From Brevibacterium permense (lineage in GTDB: Bacteria > Actinomycetota > Actinomycetes > Actinomycetales > Brevibacteriaceae): DNA of 64,000 nucleotides. The position numbers and the translations under genes were made by a program. The stretch is taken from positions 62,001-126,000 of the forward strand of contig NZ_QYCP01000001.1 in assembly GCF_025506275.1 (NCBI RefSeq), read 5' to 3'. The notes beneath the pieces are model-generated. The model had not been told where the DNA came from. It ran no database searches and saw nothing but the letters and a program-made list of their open reading frames with translations. This document shows, in pieces, positions 25,955 through 34,382 of this stretch. Each line of letters opens with the position of its first letter. The first letter of the stretch is position 1.

Positions 25955-26689
25955 TCAGCGCCCTGAAGCGAGTTCGCGTTTTCGCCTGGAGGCGTCACGC
26001 AGCTGCATCCATCCGGCAAGGATGAACCAGATGAGGAACGGGTAGGACGCGGCTCTCTCGACAATGCCGACGGGCAGGTTCCAAGTCTCGGGAGCGGCCA
26101 AGAACAGTGCTCCGGCGAGACCGAACGCGCCCAGTCCGAGCGTGAGCCCGCCGAATTCGACGGGACCGATCCAGCGCTTCTCGGTCCAGCGAGTCAAAGC
26201 AACGCCCGCGGCGAGCAGACCGAGATTCTGGATTCCGGATCCGCCGAAACCGAAGACAGTATGCAGAGTCGGATCGATATCGGCGGGGAACATCCCGGTT
26301 CCGGCCAACAGCATTCCGCCGGCGGCGAGCAGGAAGGACCCGCACCTGCCCCAGCGACTCGGGGCGATCCAGTCATGCCAGATGAAGGCGATGATCGCAA
26401 GCATCGATCCGGCGATGATGGAAACACCGTTGACGAAGGGATGGGCCGGCGAGCAGACCTCGATCGGGGTTCCGACGTCTCCCCAGTCCCCGCATCCGGT
26501 CATCCCCAGATGGCTGATGGGCTGCTGCGTGAACGAATAGCCGCCTTCGGACATCAGCGCAGCGGGAATCTCGATGAGGATCGTGGCCATGCCGGCAAGC
26601 ACGGCGAGAAGTGCCCACACCCGCTCGGGTTTGGGCGAAACGCGGATGGTGCCCGAACCGGCCACCTCTGCTCCTCCGTACGGCGACAT
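25955..26689 (-). CDS. DUF998-family membrane protein
   Basis: A 244-residue protein with about six membrane helices. The second segment contains QQPISHLGMTGCGDWGDVGTP, and later come LLAGTGMFPADIDPTLHTVFGFGGSGIQNLG, both typical of DUF998 proteins. Function is unknown. The ribosome-binding site is weak, so the first few residues are uncertain; a GTG near residue 10 is an alternative. It converges with the amidase gene, ending 4 bases from its stop. Confidence 0.75.
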   Translation of the reverse strand: MSPYGGAEVAGSGTIRVSPKPERVWALLAVLAGMATILIEIPAALMSEGGYSFTQQPISHLGMTGCGDWGDVGTPIEVCSPAHPFVNGVSIIAGSMLAIIAFIWHDWIAPSRWGRCGSFLLAAGGMLLAGTGMFPADIDPTLHTVFGFGGSGIQNLGLLAAGVALTRWTEKRWIGPVEFGGLTLGLGAFGLAGALFLAAPETWNLPVGIVERAASYPFLIWFILAGWMQLRDASRRKRELASGR

Positions 26690-26788
26690 CGGATGTTGTT
26701 CACGCTATCACTGCGCTTGCCTGAAACCTTCTGGTGAACCAGTCCGACCCCTGGCGTGTCGAGGCACAACAGTGGAACAGTATTGACC

Positions 26789-27562
26789 ATGGTCGATTAC
26801 ACGGTTCTCGCCGAACGCGCTTTCACCCTCCTGCAGGGGCATCACCAGGACGAACCTCTCGTGCTGCCGACCGTCTGGGATGCCTGGTCGGCTCGTGCGA
26901 TGGTCGACGTCGGTTTCAACGCTCTGAGCGTCGGGTCGCACCCATTGGCCGATTCACTCGGCCACGGCGACGGTGAGCAGATGACGCTCGAGCAAGCGCT
27001 CGAGGGGATCTCCAGGATCACCTCGGCGGTGGATGTTCCGGTCACCGCGGATCTCGAATCCGGCTACGACACCCCCGCTCCCGAGCTCATCGCAGGCCTC
27101 CTCGAGGCCGGAGCGATCGGTGTGAATATCGAGGACACGGTCCACAGTCGGGGCAGTATGCGCAGCCCCGAGGAGCACGCCGAATACATCTGGAGCCTGC
27201 GCCAAGCGGCCGAGGCTCAAAGAGTCCACGTCGTCATCAACGCCCGCACCGACGTTTTCAAATATCCCGGCGACTTCGAAGACCCCACCGCCGAGGTGGT
27301 CCGACGTCTGCGTCTGTGCACCGACGCAGGCGCGGACTCCGTCTATCCCGTCCGTCTGCCCGATGTGGGCGCACTCAAGTCGATCCTCGCGCAGATCACT
27401 CTGCCGCTCAACGTCACCGCGCACCCGATCAAGGGCGCGGTGCCCGAAGAACTCGACCTCGCCCAGCTCGCTGAGCTCGGGGTCGGGCGCGTGACCTTCG
27501 GTCCGCTTCTGCAGGCGGCGCTGACCGACTGCTTCGCGGATTTCACGCGCGCTTGGCAGTAG
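26789..27562 (+). CDS. Isocitrate lyase/PEP mutase superfamily enzyme
   Basis: A 257-residue TIM-barrel protein of the PEP mutase/isocitrate lyase group, which make or break C-C or C-P bonds next to a carboxylate. Marks: LPTVWDAWSARAMVDVGFNALSVGS near residue 30, VPVTADLESGYD with the metal-binding Asp near 90, GVNIEDTVH, VINARTDVF and a final barrel stretch GRVTFGPLLQ. The catalytic KKCGH loop of true isocitrate lyase is absent. It is closest to oxaloacetate/2-methylisocitrate-lyase-like orphans; the substrate is unknown. The ATG at 26789 gives the family's usual N-terminus, though the ribosome-binding site is weak. Confidence 0.85.
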   Translation: MVDYTVLAERAFTLLQGHHQDEPLVLPTVWDAWSARAMVDVGFNALSVGSHPLADSLGHGDGEQMTLEQALEGISRITSAVDVPVTADLESGYDTPAPELIAGLLEAGAIGVNIEDTVHSRGSMRSPEEHAEYIWSLRQAAEAQRVHVVINARTDVFKYPGDFEDPTAEVVRRLRLCTDAGADSVYPVRLPDVGALKSILAQITLPLNVTAHPIKGAVPEELDLAQLAELGVGRVTFGPLLQAALTDCFADFTRAWQ

Positions 27563-27628
27563 GGTCATCCCCCTGCCGTCGGCACCATTCACTGCAACTC
27601 ACTTCCACCCATCACAAGAGGAGACGCA

Positions 27629-28390
27629 ATGCCTGCCAACCCCCGCGAAGGCCAGCCGATCTGGATCGACTATGTCTGCCAGGACCTCGATGCCGCCCAG
27701 AACTTCTACAATCAGCTCTTCGGCTGGGAATTCACCGACATGGGTGAGGACTTCGGCCACTACAACATGATCACGAAGGACGGAGGCAACGTCGGCGGCG
27801 CCATGCGAGCCATGAACATGGACGGCACCCCGAGCCCGGAGATGCCCACGGCTTGGTCGACCTACCTGCACACTGGGGACATCGCCGGAGTCCACCAAGC
27901 AGCGTTGGGTGCCGGTGCTGCGGACGTCGTCGGCCCGATGCCCGTCGGCCCACTCGGCCAGATGGCCGTCGTCGTCGATCCGACGGGATCACCTATCGGC
28001 ATGTGGCAGCCCGGTGAGTTCTCCGGCTTCGATACCCCGCTCACTCCGGGAACCCCCGTGTGGTTCGAACTCATGACGACGAACTACCAGGCTGCGAACG
28101 AGTTCTACGGCAACGTCTTCTCATTCGACATCACCCCGATGGAGGGCTTCCCGTACTCGACGCACGGCGATGGTGACGAGGCTGTGGCCGGAATCTGTGA
28201 CGCCAGCGAGTGGGCACAGAACTCCTTTTGGCGCACCTACTTCAACGTCGAAGACGCCGATGCCGCGGCAGGAAAGGTGACCGAGCTCGGCGGCAAGGTG
28301 CACGCCGGTCCCGAAGACTCCCCGTACGGACGCATCGTCACGGTCACCGATCCGGAAGGTGCGACGTTCCAGCTTCAGCAGAATCTGTGA
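27629..28390 (+). CDS. Two-domain VOC (glyoxalase-like) protein
   Basis: A 253-residue protein with two vicinal-oxygen-chelate domains, residues about 8-120 and 138-253. The halves open alike: GQPIWIDYVCQDLDAAQNFYNQLFGWEF and GTPVWFELMTTNYQAANEFYGNVFSFDI. Each ends with a PxGxxxVxDPxGAxF-type strand (DPTGSPIGMWQPGE, DPEGATFQLQQ). Such tandem VOC proteins include antibiotic-resistance-like and hydroxylase-type members, and no reaction can be assigned. AGAGGAG precedes the ATG. Confidence 0.88.
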   Translation: MPANPREGQPIWIDYVCQDLDAAQNFYNQLFGWEFTDMGEDFGHYNMITKDGGNVGGAMRAMNMDGTPSPEMPTAWSTYLHTGDIAGVHQAALGAGAADVVGPMPVGPLGQMAVVVDPTGSPIGMWQPGEFSGFDTPLTPGTPVWFELMTTNYQAANEFYGNVFSFDITPMEGFPYSTHGDGDEAVAGICDASEWAQNSFWRTYFNVEDADAAAGKVTELGGKVHAGPEDSPYGRIVTVTDPEGATFQLQQNL

Positions 28391-28453
28391 CCGTCACGGA
28401 GGCGGCACGGCACTGGTTCGGTCGGCTGCTCTGCGGCAGCCACTGATCCGGCT

Positions 28454-28939
28454 GTGACTGACACCGACCGTTTTGCACCGCTGCGGCGACGATTCCTCAG
28501 TCTCGGGCTCGGGGAGATCGTCGCCGCAGCGGTCTTCGCGATTGTCCCGGCACGTCTCGCTTTCATCGCGGCAGATCGGGCCGAGGCCGCACTGTGGTCA
28601 GGGCTGATCCCTCTGCTCTTCATCCTCGTCCAAGCCGGAGTCTATTGGCTGGTCGCTCGGCATCATCTGCCGGCCCCGATTCCAAGACCGGTCGCTCGAA
28701 TCTATCGGTTTCTGCGAGTCAGCAACCCGATCGTGCTTCTCGCCTCACTCATCGGCATCGTCGTCGCTTGGCCCGGCGTTTCACTCAGCGCGGTTCTCAT
28801 CATCGTCATCTGGCTGTTCGCTGTGGCCGAGTACGTCAACTATTTCCATGTCCGCCTCTCCTACCCGTGGTCGACATGGGCAGGGCAGGTCGGACGCTGG
28901 TCGACGCCGAGGCTGGTCAGAGACCTGCGGTGGGCCTGA
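28454..28939 (+). CDS. Small membrane protein of unknown function
   Basis: A 161-residue protein with four predicted membrane helices (about residues 15-35, 47-67, 88-108 and 112-130). The last 30 residues are aromatic and basic (YVNYFHVRLSYPWSTWAGQVGRW). I do not recognise a family with certainty. The start is a GTG at 28454 without a clear ribosome-binding site. It converges with recQ, with 3 bases between the genes. Confidence 0.65.
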   Translation: MTDTDRFAPLRRRFLSLGLGEIVAAAVFAIVPARLAFIAADRAEAALWSGLIPLLFILVQAGVYWLVARHHLPAPIPRPVARIYRFLRVSNPIVLLASLIGIVVAWPGVSLSAVLIIVIWLFAVAEYVNYFHVRLSYPWSTWAGQVGRWSTPRLVRDLRWA

Positions 28940-28942
28940 CGT

Positions 28943-31081
28943 TCAGGCCCGCAGTGCAAGGGCAAACGGCAGCACCGAAGTTGCTCCTGCTCGCCGCAGC
29001 AATCGTGCACAGACCGTCATCGTCCACCGCGAGACGACCTCGTCGTCGACGAGCAGCACTGACTTCCCGGCCGCTGCCTCCTCGACTTCCGGAGGAACAA
29101 CGAAGGCCTCATAGAGGTCCTTGACGCGGAAAGCACTGTTGACATCAGGGGTGCCGTGATCGCCTACCTGGAGCAGTTCCCCGCCGTCCACAAGTCGGCC
29201 GGCCGCGGCGAGATTCGCGGCCAGAGACCGCACCGTCACGGGACGTCGGTTGCTCGGGATCGATACGACTACCTCGGGCCGTGTTTTCCAATTCCACTGT
29301 GCCAGGACTTCCAGACACCACTTGCCGATCTGACCGGGCACCTCGGCGTCGGGAGCATCAGGGGCGAGAAACGAGCGCAGACTCTGCCCCTGACCAAGGT
29401 CGGAGAGGCGGGCGATGGCACGTCCCTCCTCGGCGAGCTCTTCAGCCGGGATCCGCCCTTTGAGAGGGACACCGATATTGGCCAATCCGCTGGGCCAGGT
29501 GCTGCGCGGCTCGATCGGCAGGCCGATCTTGTGCAGGTTGCCGGCCGCCGCTTGGCGCTGTTCGTCGGAGATCTCGGCAGAGAACCACACTCCCGCACAG
29601 TTGTCGCAGCGGCCGCAGGGTTTCGGGTCGGGATCGTCGAGCTGACGGATGAGGAACTCCATCCGACACTGCCCGGTCGCCTCATAATCGAGCATGGCCT
29701 GGGCCTCTTCGGCTCGGACGGCCGCGACCTTCTCATAGCGTTCCCGGTCATAGGTCCACCCCAGCCCGGTCGAGACGTATCCGCCCTTTACCTTCGACAC
29801 TGCGTCTTCGACCTCGAGGGTCTTGAGCAGCAGGTTGAGTCGGGAGCGTTTGGTTCCGACCAAAGTTTCCAAGCGGGCCACGGACAGGGGGCAGTCCGCC
29901 TCGGCGAGGGCTGCGAGCACGGCGTTCGCGTCGTCCTGATTGGGCATCGATGCGGTCGCAAAGTACTCCCAGATCTGTTCGTCTTCCGCTCCGGGCAACA
30001 GGAGGACATCGGCGGAGTCTGTGGCGCGGCCGGCTCGGCCGACCTGCTGGTAGTAGGCCACGGCTGAGGAGGGCGCGCCGATGTGGATGACGAATCCGAG
30101 GTCGGGTTTGTCGAATCCCATGCCCAGCGCCGAGGTGGCCACCAGCGCCTTGATCCGATTGTCCTTGAGCTGCTGCTCGAGTTCCGCGCGTTCTTCGGCA
30201 TCGGTCCGGCCCGTATAGGCGCGGACCTCGTGGCCTTGTTCGCGCAGCATTCGGGTGATGTCCTCGGCGGCGGAGACGGTGAGCGTGTAGACGATTCCGG
30301 ACCCGGTGAAGTCGTTGAGATGGGAGGCCAGCCAGGCGATGCGGGCACTGGCGTCGAGCCCTGGGAGGACGCCGAGGCGCAGGGAATCTCGGGCGAGTTC
30401 GCCGCGGACGACGGTGGTGTCGTCGCCGAGCTGTTCGGCGACGTCGGTGACGACGCGGGAGTTCGCGGTCGCGGTCGTCGCGAGAACCGGGGTGTCACGT
30501 GGCAGTTCGGACAGGATCCGGCCGATGCGGCGGTAGTCGGGGCGGAAATCGTGGCCCCAATCGGAGATGCAGTGGGCTTCGTCGACGACGATGAGGCCGA
30601 GGAAGGCCAGCAGCTGCGGCAGCACTTCGTCGCGGAACTGCGGATTGTTCAGCCTCTCCGGGGAGACCAGGAGGACGTCGAGGCTGCCGGCCTTGAGGTC
30701 CTCGAGCACGGAGTCCCATTCGGTGACGTTCGAGGAGTTGAGGCTGGCGGCGCGGACTCCGGCACGTTCGGCCGCGGCGATCTGGTCGCGCATGAGTGCC
30801 AGCAGCGGGGAGATGATGAGGCTCGGCCCGGTGCCTGAAGCCCGAAGCATCCGAGTAGCCACGAAGTACACCGCGGACTTGCCCCACCCGGTGCGCTGGA
30901 CGACAAGGACGCGTTTCTTCGCCTGCACGAGGTCACGGATGGACTCGAGCTGGCCGTCGCGGAACTGCGCGTTAGGATTCGCGGTGAGCTCGGCGAGGAT
31001 GCGCTGCGCCTCGATCGCGAAGTCGTCGGGGGCACCGGACGATTCGGCCGCGGGTGGGGATGTCGAGGTGGATTCCGTCAT
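28943..31081 (-). CDS. recQ: RecQ-family DNA helicase with C-terminal phosphoribosyltransferase-like domain
   Basis: A 712-residue ATP-dependent 3'-5' DNA helicase. The Walker A motif is QRTGWGKSAVYF at 62-73 and Walker B is VVDEAHCISDWGHDFRPDYRRIG near 165. The second helicase lobe has ALGMGFDKPDLGFVIHIG and YYQQVGRAGR. A zinc-binding region follows around 495-520 (CRMEF to CGRCDNC). Instead of an HRDC domain, the last 130 residues resemble a phosphoribosyltransferase: GKSVLLVDDEVVSRWTMTV is the PRPP-loop position, with TG changed to SR, so catalysis is doubtful. Similar fusions are familiar in actinobacteria. A DNA repair role is inferred. Confidence 0.9.
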   Translation of the reverse strand: MTESTSTSPPAAESSGAPDDFAIEAQRILAELTANPNAQFRDGQLESIRDLVQAKKRVLVVQRTGWGKSAVYFVATRMLRASGTGPSLIISPLLALMRDQIAAAERAGVRAASLNSSNVTEWDSVLEDLKAGSLDVLLVSPERLNNPQFRDEVLPQLLAFLGLIVVDEAHCISDWGHDFRPDYRRIGRILSELPRDTPVLATTATANSRVVTDVAEQLGDDTTVVRGELARDSLRLGVLPGLDASARIAWLASHLNDFTGSGIVYTLTVSAAEDITRMLREQGHEVRAYTGRTDAEERAELEQQLKDNRIKALVATSALGMGFDKPDLGFVIHIGAPSSAVAYYQQVGRAGRATDSADVLLLPGAEDEQIWEYFATASMPNQDDANAVLAALAEADCPLSVARLETLVGTKRSRLNLLLKTLEVEDAVSKVKGGYVSTGLGWTYDRERYEKVAAVRAEEAQAMLDYEATGQCRMEFLIRQLDDPDPKPCGRCDNCAGVWFSAEISDEQRQAAAGNLHKIGLPIEPRSTWPSGLANIGVPLKGRIPAEELAEEGRAIARLSDLGQGQSLRSFLAPDAPDAEVPGQIGKWCLEVLAQWNWKTRPEVVVSIPSNRRPVTVRSLAANLAAAGRLVDGGELLQVGDHGTPDVNSAFRVKDLYEAFVVPPEVEEAAAGKSVLLVDDEVVSRWTMTVCARLLRRAGATSVLPFALALRA

Positions 31082-31155
31082 GGGGCCAGTCTAGGTGGAG
31101 GGTGTGACACGACTGCCTGCACGGGCAGTTGACGGTCGGCCGCCTCGGGGAAGGG

Positions 31156-31485
31156 CTACTTGCCCTTGACCGAAACACCGCCCGCGAGGATCACAACCGT
31201 CTGACCATCCTCGTCCATGCAGTCGATGGTCTCCTCCACATGCACGGCCAGCAGCCGCCAGGCTGCCTCGTCAGACGTCAGCCCAGGCTGGCCCCAAATC
31301 TGCTCCGGGTGCCCGCCGACTAGGTCGGTGAGCCGCAACTCGAGATCCGCCTGAGTTGTTTCCACAATCGCCGACCTGGGCAGCACCGGATCAGCAGTGC
31401 GCACAGCAAAGGACGTCTCACTGATGCGGTCGACATGACCGATCGACGTCAGTTTCTGTGCGAAGTCATCCAGGCCGGGGTTCAT
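31156..31485 (-). CDS. Hypothetical protein coupled to the small exporter gene
   Basis: A 109-residue soluble, acidic protein with no motif I recognise. It has a mixed alpha/beta look, including FAVRTADPVLPRSAIVETTQADLELRL and a C-terminal VEETIDCMDEDGQTVVILAGG. Two adjacent ATG codons (31488 and 31485) follow a GGAG site; the second has better spacing. It begins 22 bases after the stop of the exporter gene, so the two are probably co-transcribed. Confidence 0.6.
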   Translation of the reverse strand: MNPGLDDFAQKLTSIGHVDRISETSFAVRTADPVLPRSAIVETTQADLELRLTDLVGGHPEQIWGQPGLTSDEAAWRLLAVHVEETIDCMDEDGQTVVILAGGVSVKGK

Positions 31486-31506
31486 CATCTCTCCGAAATT
31501 GACCAA

Positions 31507-31980
31507 TCAGCGCAGCGCCAGCTCGATGCCCAAGGTAGCAAGCACTCCGAAGAGGACGCCCCAGAGGATGATCGAGATGACCTGCCAGAAGGCTACGACA
31601 TTGCGGTTCGCACCGAAGCCGACCATCGCGGACGATGTGATCTGCGAAGGCAGGAGCGTCTGGCCGAGCAGCGAGACTCCCGGCACGCCGAATTTGTCGA
31701 ACATGCGCTTGAGCCGCTGTCGTTTCGGCTTCTCCTCGACCTCTTTGTTCTTCGTCGCCTTGTCGCGGATGGCACCGGCCCCATAAACGAAGGCGAGCAT
31801 CGAGATGACGTTGCCGATGACGGCCACGACGATGGCGACCACGGGATGCAGGCCGATGGCAACTCCGATGACGGAGCCGAAATACGACTCGACGAAGGGG
31901 ATGGCCGAGACGAGCAGAACGCCCGCCCACTGCAGCCAGTCGGGAAAGTTTCCGGCGAATTCCTGCAGACTGTCGATCAT
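31507..31980 (-). CDS. Small multidrug export protein family (PF06695-type) membrane protein
   Basis: A 157-residue membrane protein with about four helices. The core IPFVESYFGSVIGVAIGLHPVVAIVVAVIGN and a later SLLGQTLLPSQITSSAMVGFGAN are typical of the family named small multidrug efflux. A basic loop KPKRQRLKRMFDKFG sits between the halves. It is divergent from a TetR-type regulator across a dyad-rich promoter, the classic layout of a repressor-controlled exporter. Substrates are unknown. Confidence 0.82.
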   Translation of the reverse strand: MIDSLQEFAGNFPDWLQWAGVLLVSAIPFVESYFGSVIGVAIGLHPVVAIVVAVIGNVISMLAFVYGAGAIRDKATKNKEVEEKPKRQRLKRMFDKFGVPGVSLLGQTLLPSQITSSAMVGFGANRNVVAFWQVISIILWGVLFGVLATLGIELALR

Positions 31981-32064
31981 GAGGGCTCTCTCTTCTTCCG
32001 TTCGGGTCCTCTGGTCGGGTCAGCACGCTGTTCCTGCCACGCCGTTTCGACGCGTTGGCACACC

Positions 32065-32083
32065 GTACTAGTACAACGTACTA
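32065..32083. promoter_or_regulatory. Overlapping dyads, putative TetR operator
   Basis: GTACTAGTAC (32065-32074) and TAGTACAACGTACTA (32069-32083) are perfect overlapping inverted repeats between the exporter and tetR genes. They are the likely binding site of the adjacent regulator. Confidence 0.65.
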
Positions 32084-32128
32084 TACACTGAGCAGAACTA
32101 TCGTTGTCAATGAAGCAAGGAGTCACGG

Positions 32129-32731
32129 TTGTCGAAGCGAGATGAGATCATCGCCGCGGCGATTCGCCTAGCTGAGGGGTCGCAGCCTGGGCATGCAAAC
32201 CTCAGCGTTCGCGCAGTGGCCAAGGAAGCAGGAGTCGGACCATCGACGCTGCGCCATTACTTCCCCACCCAATCCGATCTCCACGAAGCCGTCATGCGGC
32301 GTGCCTTCGATACCGTTGTCAACGACTTCTCCATCTCCGACACAACGGTCAGCCCTGCCGACCGTCTGTACGAGTGCTGCGCCCAGTTCCTGCCGAATCA
32401 TGAGCACCGGGATCTTCAGCTCGAGGCGTGGTTCGGCATGCATCTGCACGCCCTCGGCCCAGAGAGACGCGGTGTCTCCCACCGGCTTCTCGAGCACGCC
32501 CACGAAATCACCTACGACGCCCTGCATCGCTGGCTGAATCAGCTCGCCCGCGAAGGGCATATCGACCCCGACGCGGTGAAACCGGCAGCCACCCTGCTCT
32601 TCACCACCATCGACGGCCTCAGCCTGCATGCGATCATCAAGCCGGAGACCACGACCGTCGACGTGATCCATGAGCAGATCAAGTGGACGATCGACGAACT
32701 CCTCCGCCCTGAGCGGCACGGCGAGCCATGA
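32129..32731 (+). CDS. TetR-family transcriptional regulator
   Basis: A 200-residue regulator with an N-terminal TetR helix-turn-helix (ANLSVRAVAKEAGVGPSTLRHYFPTQSDLHEAVM) and a helical ligand domain. The start is a TTG at 32129, supported by AAGGAG 7 bases upstream. It is divergent from the small exporter gene and its dyad-containing promoter, which suggests it represses that gene and itself until a ligand binds. It converges with lysG. Confidence 0.88.
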   Translation: MSKRDEIIAAAIRLAEGSQPGHANLSVRAVAKEAGVGPSTLRHYFPTQSDLHEAVMRRAFDTVVNDFSISDTTVSPADRLYECCAQFLPNHEHRDLQLEAWFGMHLHALGPERRGVSHRLLEHAHEITYDALHRWLNQLAREGHIDPDAVKPAATLLFTTIDGLSLHAIIKPETTTVDVIHEQIKWTIDELLRPERHGEP

Positions 32732-32749
32732 TCGGGGCCCGGCAGAGAA

Positions 32750-33649
32750 TCACCGCATGGCGGCGGCCGCACGCCCCAGCGACTCGGTGAGTCTGGCCAG
32801 TTTGTCCGAGGCCAACGTCCAGTGGTGCCAGTACAGCGGGACGTCGATATGCGGATCGGCGCCGATCTCGACGAGGTCTGCGTCCAGACCGTCGAGCTGC
32901 ATGACCGGCACCATCCCCCAGCCGAGGCCCGCCTCCACCGCCGCCGCGAACTCCGCCGACCCCGGCACCACCGACATCGGCGGCCTCCCGTCGATTCCGC
33001 AGCGGCGGAGGAACTCGAACTGCAGGTCATCGTCCTGTCCGAAGTTCACCATCGGCAGCACGGTCAGATCCGCCTCGGTGCCGGTGGAATGCCGATCGAG
33101 CAGGGAGCGTTCGGCCACGGCGACGTAGCGCATCGCCCCGAGGTCGGCGACCGTCGTCCCATAGCCGCCCGTCGCTGTCGAGGTGATCGTGCCGAGCACC
33201 TCCCCCGATGCCAGGAGCGGCAGCGCTTTGTCCTGGTCGACCATCTCGATGCGGAGGACGACATCGTCCCAGTCGGCCGCCTCGGCGAAGATCGGACGGA
33301 ACCACGTCGCCATCGAATCGGCGTTCACACCCACCCGCAGCACGGTGGGCTCACTCCGCTCGGCTCCGGACCGCCCCTTTCCGAGGGAGTCGGCGTCGAT
33401 GCCGTGCAGCCGGTCGAGCGCCTCGGACTCGAGCAGCTCAACCTGCCGGGCGTAGCGGAGGATCGCCTGCCCCGCCCCGGTGACGGTGATCGGATTCGTT
33501 CGTCGGATGAGCACCTGCCCGAGGCGGGACTCGAGTGTGCGGATGCGCTGACTAGCCGCCGAGGCGGTGATGCCCAGAACGAAGGCCGCTCCCTCGACGG
33601 TGCCTTCGTCGACAGCGGCGGCGAGCGCCTTGACGTGATCGATGTTCAT
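32750..33649 (-). CDS. lysG: LysR-family regulator of the LysG/ArgP type
   Basis: A 299-residue LysR-type activator. Residues 1-60 are the helix-turn-helix (HVKALAAAVDEGTVEGAAFVLGITASAASQRIRTLESRLGQVLIRR). A PBP2-type effector domain follows, with NADSMATWFRPIF typical of ArgP/LysG proteins. It is divergent from lysE, and in Corynebacterium the LysG protein activates lysE in response to lysine, arginine or histidine. The start at 33649 gives the family N-terminus, although the frame opens earlier. Confidence 0.9.
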   Translation of the reverse strand: MNIDHVKALAAAVDEGTVEGAAFVLGITASAASQRIRTLESRLGQVLIRRTNPITVTGAGQAILRYARQVELLESEALDRLHGIDADSLGKGRSGAERSEPTVLRVGVNADSMATWFRPIFAEAADWDDVVLRIEMVDQDKALPLLASGEVLGTITSTATGGYGTTVADLGAMRYVAVAERSLLDRHSTGTEADLTVLPMVNFGQDDDLQFEFLRRCGIDGRPPMSVVPGSAEFAAAVEAGLGWGMVPVMQLDGLDADLVEIGADPHIDVPLYWHHWTLASDKLARLTESLGRAAAAMR

Positions 33650-33719
33650 GAAGCAATTGTGCATCAGATGCATATTCTGTTGTTTTTCTTCTGAACTATC
33701 GGTCTCTACTGTTGAGTCC

Positions 33720-34319
33720 GTGTTCACTCATCTCGTCACCGGACTCCTCACCGGCTGGTCCCTCATCATCGCCGTCGGCCCGCAGAACGCACTCCTGCTG
33801 CGGCAGGGGATCCGGCGCGAGCACCTCGGCGTCGTGGTCACCATCTGCATCGTCGCCGACGTGCTGCTCATCGCGGCGGGCACAGTGGGGATCGGGGCGA
33901 TCGTGCTGCTCGCGCCGTGGGCGCTCGAAGTCCTGCGGTGGCTGGGCGTGGCCTACCTGCTGTGGTTCGCGTGGACGAGCCTGAAATCGGCGCGCGAAGC
34001 CACCGGGCTGAAGGCGGACACACACCAGCGGACCCTCAAGTCCATCATCGTCACCACACTGGCGCTGACGTTCCTCAACCCCGGTGTCTACATCGACACC
34101 GTCGTCATGCTCGGCAACCTCGCGAATCAGCAGGGCCCGGACGGGGTATGGCCGTTCACGTTCGGGGCGATGCTCGGCTCGGTCAGCTGGTTCCTCGTCA
34201 TCGGCTACGGCGCCCGCGGACTCTCCCGATACCTGGGACGGCCGCGGGTCTGGCAAGTCCTCGACATCGTCATCGCCGTCGTGCTTGTGGTGCTGGCCGT
34301 GCGGCTGGCGCTCGGGTAG
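33720..34319 (+). CDS. lysE: LysE/ArgO-family amino acid exporter
   Basis: A 199-residue membrane exporter of basic amino acids with about six helices. The N-terminus holds the family segment GWSLIIAVGPQNALLLRQGIRREHLG, and the middle has LALTFLNPGVYIDTVVMLG. The start is a GTG at 33720, 70 bases from the divergent lysG start. There is no strong ribosome-binding site. The AT-richer stretch between the genes is the expected LysG-binding promoter. Confidence 0.92.
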   Translation: MFTHLVTGLLTGWSLIIAVGPQNALLLRQGIRREHLGVVVTICIVADVLLIAAGTVGIGAIVLLAPWALEVLRWLGVAYLLWFAWTSLKSAREATGLKADTHQRTLKSIIVTTLALTFLNPGVYIDTVVMLGNLANQQGPDGVWPFTFGAMLGSVSWFLVIGYGARGLSRYLGRPRVWQVLDIVIAVVLVVLAVRLALG

Positions 34320-34382
34320 CCGGGAAGTCGCTGCAGACTGTGCCGGCATTCGGGTCGGCCGCCAGGTGGAGGATCCGCGGTC

